From positions 140,001-204,000 of the forward strand of contig JACEFZ010014441.1 of NCBI GenBank assembly GCA_014155875.1: a stretch of DNA of 64,000 nt. Direction: 5' to 3'. Positions 58,270-64,000 of the stretch are shown piece after piece. Position 1 is the first letter of the stretch, and every line of letters starts with the position of its first letter. The notes under the pieces are model-generated. The model saw only the letters and a program-made list of their open reading frames with translations, was not told the origin of the DNA and made no database searches. Origin of the DNA: Cepaea nemoralis (lineage: Eukaryota > Mollusca > Gastropoda > Stylommatophora > Helicidae). The translations under genes and the position numbers were made by a program.

Positions 58270-59355
58270 GTACAGTCCTCTACAATTTAAGTGGTCACTC
58301 GACCATTTGACCACTAACTGACCACTACTTGACTACTACTAGACCACGTCATCTACCACTTTATCCCCCACCATATCACTACACGTAGTTTCCTCTACAA
58401 TCTGAGTGGTCACTCGACCACTTGACAACTGCTTGAAAACTATTTTACCATCACTTGACCACCTCTTGATAACCATCATGTCACTACACGTACTTTCCCC
58501 CTACAATTTAAGTGGTCACGTGACTAATTGACCACTAATTGAACACTAATTGACTACTAATTGACCACGTAATCTAACACTTTAATCATCACTGTTTCAC
58601 TACAGTACTCTCCTCTACAATTTAAGTGGTCACTTTACTACTTGACTACTACTTGACCACTAATTGACAACGTCATCGAACACTTTAATCACCACGCATT
58701 CACTACACGTACCCTCCTCTACAATTTAAATTATCACTCGACCACTTGACCACTTCTTGACCTCCCCTTGACTACCACTTTATCATCACAGTTTCACTAC
58801 ACGTACATTCCCCTACAATTTAAGTGGTCACTTGACTACTTGACCACCACTTGACCACAACTGGACCACTATTTTACCACCTCTTGACCACTCTTGATAA
58901 TCACCATGTAACTACACCTACTCTCCGCTACAATTTAAGTGGTCACTCGACCACTTAACAAATACTTGACCATTACTTGACCACTAATTCCTGCTACCCA
59001 CCCCTTAGCACCAAATTATGCTACTCCCAATAAAACCGACGACTTTTAAAGGTTTGCTTGTGTGTGATGACAGTGAATACGACCCTCTACATAGCACTAA
59101 TAACCGCCCCTTATAAACTAATTTCACTGTACCAATTATAACTATGATCACTCTCCTCTACAATTTAACAGGTCACTCGACCACTTGACAACTACTTGAC
59201 CACTAATACCTGCTACCCACCCCTTAACACCAAATTATGCTACTCCCAATAAAACCGACGACTTTTTAAGGTTTGCTTGTGTGTGATAACAGTGAATACG
59301 ACCCTCTACATAGCACTAATAACCGCCCCTTATCAACTAATTTCACTATACCCAT
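58270..59355 (-). repeat. GTGGTCAAGTA minisatellite family, inverted copy
   Basis: TACAATTTAAGTGGTCACTCGACCACTTGACCAC repeats are the reverse complement of the 10,740-11,470 array. The flank CTACATAGCACTAATAACCGCCCCTTATMAACTAATTTCACT (twice: ~59,088 and ~59,307) is the reverse complement of 9,757-9,800. A ~220-bp block containing that flank is itself duplicated (about 58,985-59,140 and 59,200-59,350). It abuts the Ty3 LTR at 59,356. Confidence 0.85.
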
Positions 59356-59898
59356 TGTCAGAATCTCTAATGTCTCCAACCGAGATGCAGTAACATCGTT
59401 ACGCCCGCCAGGCGAATAGTTGCCAACCGGGATGCAGTAACATCGTTACGCCCGCCAGGCGAGTACCAGTTACCTGCCTGCAGGTTGCTGGCTGACGTGA
59501 TAGTCAGCGGTCAGGCAAGGACAAAGCAAGACGCACGCAGTCCTCGTGAAGCCAATCCACAGGGCAAGCGCTGTGCGGGGAAACCGGCAGACGGCTTGGG
59601 AACTCGGAAATGACAAGACGTGTGGGTTGAGAAAGGCTTCGTGTAGTTCTGTTCTCGAAAGTCGAGTGCTTGTATATCTTGTGAGATAGACTGTGAAGCT
59701 GTGGGTTTTGTCTGTAAGTGTACTGATGTATTGTATATGTATAGTAATGATCATCACATGCCAAACTAAATCGTATTGCATGTGAATTGTAAATAAATCC
59801 ATTGAACTTAGTGTCATTGTGTGTCAAGTCCAATCATTTTGTACTTGTACTTGTCTCACATATGTTAGGTCCAACGAGCCAGGTTTAAGATCCTGACA
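59356..59898 (+). repeat. 5' LTR of a Ty3-type retrotransposon (543 bp)
   Basis: Begins TGTCAGAATC and ends GATCCTGACA, an inverted pair with one mismatch, with TG...CA ends. It holds an AATAAA at 59,792-59,797, a plausible polyadenylation signal. A ~43-bp tandem duplication (GATGCAGTAACATCGTTACGCCCGCCAGGCGA at about 59,382 and 59,430) lies near the 5' end, in U3. The Gag ORF starts 0.7 kb downstream. The 3' LTR would lie beyond the window, so the call rests on ends and context. Confidence 0.72.
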
Positions 59899-60594
59899 TG
59901 TGTGAACGTGGAAGGCTCGTCCTCTTAGATTGTTTGAACGTGTAGAGCTCATCCTCTTAGATTGTTTGAACTTGTAAACGTGTAAAACATCGGTGATTGT
60001 GTAACTTGTCGCCATTTTGAACTTGTCGCCATTTTGACCTTGTCGCCATCTTGTAAACATGATGTCTATGTCCTTACTGAATGTCATCGTGATGTAAGTG
60101 ATGTACCATCATAGTTGTAGATTGTTGAAATATATCTAGATTGTATTTGTGAAGTTAGTTGTGGAAAGCAGAAGGTTTGGGAAAGAAAGTGACTTGTTGT
60201 GATTTGGAAAAAAAATTGTTGACCGACGACATTATGACCTACAATTACACTCAACGCCATACAAACCTAATCAAAACTTAGTGACAAGCATACACCTCAC
60301 ATAAAGGTAGATTCTAACTTATTTCCTCCCAAAAGAAAGCAGGTTTTCTGTGCCATCTGAAACTGTTGCCCGTAGAGGTCATTTGTCCTTGAAGTAGCGA
60401 CCCTACAGTTCCTAGCCCTTGTGTGAACCGTTCTCCATCGCATCCAGTACACTTGAGTATATTTTTTGTATATACTTTCGGATGCAAATTTGGGCATAAA
60501 TTGTAAGTTCAACGAGATTGTAAATTTATCACGTTACTAACACCTTGTAACAAATTGTGTGTCTGATAACTCATTGTCATTTAAACATTCCATC
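59899..60594 (+). other. Ty3 leader (untranslated)
   Basis: Between the LTR and the Gag start. Short direct repeats CTCGTCCTCTTAGATTGTTTGAAC / CTCATCCTCTTAGATTGTTTGAAC (about 59,917 and 59,948) and TTGTCGCCATTTTGA (about 60,007, 60,024). I could not identify a primer-binding site. Confidence 0.55.
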
Positions 60595-61740
60595 ATGTCT
60601 TCGTTAAACGACTTCATCGAGATGGGTTTAAAACTAAAGTTAACTGGTGACGAGTTAACAAAGTGGAGTGAAACAAAGTATTCTGAATACCACGAACGCG
60701 AGGAAAGAGCGGCTGAAATGGCATTAAAGCAGTCAGAGGCAGAAACAGCATTAAAACAGGCAGAGCTAGAATTATCTGCGAAAACGAAACAAGCAGAGTT
60801 AGATACTGAATTGAGGAGGGCAGAAATAGCAGCTCAAAGTAAACGAGAGGAGCTTGAATTACAACTCAAAATTAAACAACTTGAAACCGATACTGCCATA
60901 GACAAAGAGTCTAAGAAATCTGAAAGACTGGAAAAAGAAAACCAGTACAAAAAGTATCAAGGTATTCTGAGAAATTATACCTCATTGCAGCGTTCACCCA
61001 GAATTTTGAAACCTTAATGGACCACTATCATGTCCCAGTTTCTGAATGGAACATTATTTATATGAGGAGTTTGTCAGGGGAACCTCTGAAAGTCATAGAG
61101 ACTATCCCCAAAGACCTCAGAAAAGATTACCACTATCTAAAGATAAAATTATGGCACATTTTATGCTAGATGAGGCAGGTTACAGAGAACAGTTCAGCAA
61201 ATTGAGTCCAAAACCTACTCAAACGTTCTCTGATTATGTCTCCGTAGTCCGAGACGTATTTACAAAATGGCTTTCAGCAGCCAAAGTAAATAAAGACTTT
61301 CATAAGTTAGAAGACCTCATCATCAGGGATAAAATCATCACATCCCTTCCATCATCATTTTCAAAATTTTTGCTAGAGAATGAATGTACGAGTGTAGAAC
61401 AGATTGAGAGATGTGGTTCGGCTTACTATTCAGCCAATAAACATTGTTTTGCTAGTGAGGCTACTGATACAAACTTCGTAGCAGCTGCTAACTATGAAAA
61501 ACCTCGATCAGAACCCTACAATAGGCAAAGAACATATAAGCCTACTTCTGAGAAATACAATCATTGTAGATTTTGTAACATTTCACACCACCAAGGTGAA
61601 ATGTGTGACAAGAATCCGGCATATCTTACATACTTACAGAACTTCATAAATAGTCAGGATAAGGAACGTAAAACCTTTAAAATGCACGAAAATGCTTCCT
61701 CTGTAAAGCGTACGGCCACTGGCGTCATGCGTATAAAGGA
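60595..61740 (+). pseudogene. Ty3-type Gag, frameshifted
   Basis: The start MSSLNDFIEMGLKL at 60,595 is preferred over the ATG at 60,559, because Gag proteins of this type begin with such an LNDFIE-like segment. A coiled coil rich in Glu/Ala/Lys follows (to about 60,960). The SCAN-like region is split by frameshifts near 60,985 and 61,140; the main frame then runs 61,046-61,750 (HFMLDEAGYREQFSKLSPKP, LIIRDKIITSLPSSF). CRFCNISHHQGEMC matches the Cys/His cluster of the minus-strand Gag. The following zinc knuckle lies in another frame near 61,690 and its last Cys is a Tyr. Clearly non-functional. Confidence 0.88.
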
Positions 61741-61746
61741 AGGCAA

Positions 61747-62580
61747 ATGACCAAGAAAGCAAATGCCGCTTTATTTGACAGTTCATCATCAGATGAAGAA
61801 CATTCAGAAAATCACCCTGTGAACTCAGCACAGGCTTTTGACATGTTTAATTCACATAAATGTACTATTTGTAATACCTTTTATGAAGATGGCATTCTAA
61901 CATGCGGCCACTCCATTCCAATTGCAAATGAGGAAGCTAATTTAGTAATAGATTTCAAAGGCAGAATAAACATCCACCAGGGATATGTGAATGGCAAGCC
62001 TGCTACAGTCCTTCGTGACACCAGAAGTTCTCTTATAGGGTTAAAGAGAAAGTTCATAATGCCTACAGACTATACAGGCAGGCACGTAACATGCAGAACA
62101 TTCTCTGGAAATATCGAAAAGTACCCATTAGCATGGGCATATATTCAGACACCATTCCTCACTGGGAAAGTAAAATGCGCTGCATTAACTAACCCGGTGT
62201 GTGATATTATCATTGGGAACTTACGAGAGGTGAACGATATGCCTCATGATATTACATCTGTTTGCATTGATGATAACATAACATCATCACCATCACATGT
62301 CATCATTGAAAGTATGGTATCACCAAATGAATGTATGGTAACTAATGGAGCACTAACATCTCATGAAATCATTGACCAAAATGTTTCATCACCATCTGAT
62401 ATCATTGAATGTGTGAACGCAGTAACCAGATCTACTGCTAGAGTGCAAGATGAAATTAATCAAACTGAGGCTATAGAAATGCTTAGCCCAGTGATACTGC
62501 CTCCTAAAACCATGAAGGAGAATTTTGTAACAGCCCAAAAGGCTGATCCTTCATTATCTAAGTATTTTAATAACATATAA
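61747..62580 (+). pseudogene. Ty3-type protease region, active-site triplet altered (DTR)
   Basis: A 277-codon frame: acidic DSSSSDEE, CTICNTFYEDGILTCGH, then the retropepsin-like domain. The catalytic triplet, DSG in the related minus-strand ORF, reads DTR here, so the invariant Gly is lost. TGRHVTCRTFSGNIEKYPLA and DIIIGNLREVND follow. The frame ends at 62,580 in a TAA that straddles the LINE-A junction. The expected RT is absent. Confidence 0.87.
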
Positions 62581-63553
62581 AGGCAGGAAATCAGACCCCT
62601 TCCAAATAACATCTGGCTTGAAACAGGGTGATGCACTATCGCCGCTACTCTTCAATCTGGCTCTAGAGAAAGTTGTAAGGAAGGTAAAGGAGGAATGTGA
62701 TATTGGAGGAACATCCAAGCTGCTTGGTTATGCAGATGATATAGATATTATAGGGCAAAGTGAACAAAAGACATTAGAAATATTGACTCACTTAAAGGAA
62801 AAAGCCCAACAGATGGGGCTGGTTATCAACCAAGATAAGACAGAATATATGGTAATTTCAAGAGACGGAATGGCTAAAAACTCTGGCCACATACAAATAG
62901 ATAATATGACCATTAAAAGAACGGAAACATACAAATACCTGGGTACAATCTTCAACTGCTCCAACATCATAAGGGAAGAAATACAAACTAGAATCAACTC
63001 TGGAAATAAGATATACTATGCACTACAACATCTACTAAAATCAAAGGCGCTATCTCGTAACACCAAAATCACAATATACAAAACACTGATCAGACCAGTT
63101 GTGCTGTATGGCTCTGAAACCTGGAGTACAACGAAAGGAGACGAAGCCTTGTTACAAACCTTTGAGAACAAAATTTTAAGACGCATCTTTGGACCCATTA
63201 GGGATACACAAAGTGGAGAGTGGAAAAGAAGAAGTAACAAAGACATTTATGATTTGTTTAAGTCCCCGCTAATCACTGGTATCATGAAGGCTAATAGACT
63301 ACAATGGCTGGGGCATATAGAAAGAATGGAAGATAATAGGGAAACAAAACTCGCTTACACTCAGGAAATAAATGACCGTAGACCCCGAGGTAGACCAAGA
63401 AGGCGGTGGAGAGATAATATACATACAGACCTACAAGCACTTGGAATCAACGACTGGCAAGAGAAGGTCCACCAGAGAGACGAATGGAGACAGATTGTAT
63501 TTGCAGCAAAGAACCTCAATGGCTCGGAATGCTGAAGAAGAAGAAGAAGAAGA
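62575..63553 (+). mobile_element. LINE-A 3' fragment occupying the Ty3 RT position
   Basis: Starts at ATAAAGGCAGGAAATCAGACC (within the RT, just before the GLKQGD motif) and ends ATGCTGAAGAAGAAGAAGAAG. Left neighbour: Ty3 protease and linker. Right neighbour: Ty3 connection/RNase H, in frame from 63,554. I see no target-site duplication. The ~970-bp LINE fragment stands where roughly 250-300 codons of Ty3 RT should be. Confidence 0.9.
62618..63535 (+). CDS. LINE-A RT C-terminal half and tail, intact 305-codon frame
   Basis: Open from KQGDALSPLLFN through GYADDIDIIGQ (YADD kept), KRTETYKYLGTIFNC, TLIRPVVLYGSETWSTTKGD, LQTFENKILRRIFGPIRD, GHIERMEDNRETKLAYTQ and RRPRGRPRRRWRDN, to the natural stop near the (GAA)n tail. 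It is the best-preserved LINE-A C-terminus here and serves as reference for the damage in units A-C (Gly codon intact where they have TGA). The N-terminal RT motifs and endonuclease are missing, so it cannot be autonomous. It is a single open frame because the insertion is young. Confidence 0.88.
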   Translation: MKQGDALSPLLFNLALEKVVRKVKEECDIGGTSKLLGYADDIDIIGQSEQKTLEILTHLKEKAQQMGLVINQDKTEYMVISRDGMAKNSGHIQIDNMTIKRTETYKYLGTIFNCSNIIREEIQTRINSGNKIYYALQHLLKSKALSRNTKITIYKTLIRPVVLYGSETWSTTKGDEALLQTFENKILRRIFGPIRDTQSGEWKRRSNKDIYDLFKSPLITGIMKANRLQWLGHIERMEDNRETKLAYTQEINDRRPRGRPRRRWRDNIHTDLQALGINDWQEKVHQRDEWRQIVFAAKNLNGSEC

Positions 63554-64000
63554 CTAACGAAAAACCAGCCTGAAAAGATTGTAAACAATGAATGCCTAAA
63601 ATTTGTATTCCAGAAAGTGTTATCGTATTTTTCTGAGAATAGTTTAAAGAATCCCATTCTCAAATTGCCAAATTTACATATTCCTTTCAGATTACGCACA
63701 GACGCGAGCTCGGTGGCGATTGGGGCAGTTCTGTTACAGGTACATGACAACATTCTACACCCTGTATACTACGTCTCTAGAAAATTGAAACCAAGAGAAC
63801 GCGCTTGGTCGACACCACAATTAGAAGCCCTTGCTCTAGTGGTGGGTATAACTAAATTGTCCAGATTCCTTTTGAGACGGCATTTTATTGTAGAGTCCGA
63901 CAATAGTCCATTAAAATTTATTACTTCAGGAGTGCCGACAAACCAGATGATAGCGCGATGGTCACTTTTGCTGCAAGATTACAGCTTTGAAGTGCGACAT
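63554..64000 (+). CDS. Ty3-type connection and RNase H domain, partial (runs off the window)
   Basis: Open without a stop for 149 codons to the window edge. ENSLKNPILKLPNLHIPF leads to RTDASSVAIGAVLLQ (first catalytic Asp), YYVSRKLKPRERAWST, QLEALALVVGITKL (catalytic Glu), VESDNSPLKFIT (catalytic Asp) and ARWSLLLQDYSFEVRH. This is the RNase H of Ty3-type Pol, normally fused downstream of RT. It belongs to the element that starts at 59,356. Upstream RT is absent, replaced by LINE-A. Integrase is expected beyond the window. Confidence 0.9.

Noticed and set aside
57928..58321. Cys/Val-rich plus-strand ORFs (up to 120 codons) as small secreted proteins
   Set aside because: They translate a TGTGT/TTTG-rich tract and three frames give similar hydrophobic Cys-rich strings.

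Overview
This is a gene-poor, repeat-dominated stretch of a eukaryotic (animal) nuclear genome. I find no convincing single-copy host gene, no rRNA and no true tRNA gene. Almost everything recognisable is transposon-derived: at least four kinds of APE-type non-LTR retrotransposons (LINEs), two tRNA-derived SINE families, two Ty3-type LTR retrotransposon remnants, a small TIR element (MITE), and several minisatellite or satellite families. The mix of RTE-type LINEs, Ty3 elements with a coiled-coil/SCAN-like Gag, and elements carrying minisatellites suggests a marine invertebrate, perhaps a mollusc. That is an inference, not something the sequence proves. Family letters (LINE-A to LINE-F, SINE1, SINE2) are local labels for this window.

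Layout. 0-9.1 kb: a fresh 5'-truncated LINE-A, a MITE, a ~75-bp satellite interrupted by a LINE-B end, a minus-strand LINE-D (ORF1 with zinc knuckle plus start of endonuclease), LINE-C, a (GA)n tract, a minus-strand LINE-B carrying SINE2, and a dead LINE-E RT. 9.1-13.1 kb: a GTGGTCAAGTA minisatellite and a ~190-bp higher-order satellite. 13.39-51.28 kb: a tandem segmental array of three near-identical ~9.6-kb units (A 13,393-22,990; B 22,991-32,592; C 32,593-50,594) plus a diverged stub of a fourth. Each unit is a nest: decayed LINE-F, then LINE-C split by a minus-strand LINE-A that is itself split by a GT-rich element, then a spacer with (GA)n, then a minus-strand LINE-B carrying SINE1 and SINE2. 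Unit C alone has two further insertions: a 2,577-bp TGTC...GACA element, and a 5.77-kb insert that contains four ~0.85-1.5-kb macro-repeats of a GAGAGTGAATGAGTGAGCG minisatellite. 51.3-64 kb: a LINE-B end, gene-free AT-rich DNA, an 825-codon Gag-protease ORF (minus), an L1/Tx1-like RT fragment, the 9.9-kb minisatellite family again in inverted orientation, and a plus-strand Ty3 element (LTR, Gag, protease, RNase H) whose RT region is missing and is occupied by a LINE-A 3' fragment.

The segment at 5.2-8.46 kb is an older, diverged paralogue of part of the 9.6-kb unit. It lacks LINE-A, SINE1 and a tiny LINE-B insertion, so it acts as a natural empty-site control. It lets the order of events be read: LINE-C and SINE2 first, duplication, then LINE-A, GT element and SINE1, then triplication, then the unit-C-specific insertions. 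Long ORFs in the 40-45.5 kb minisatellite (Ser/Leu/His/Thr-rich) are translation artefacts.
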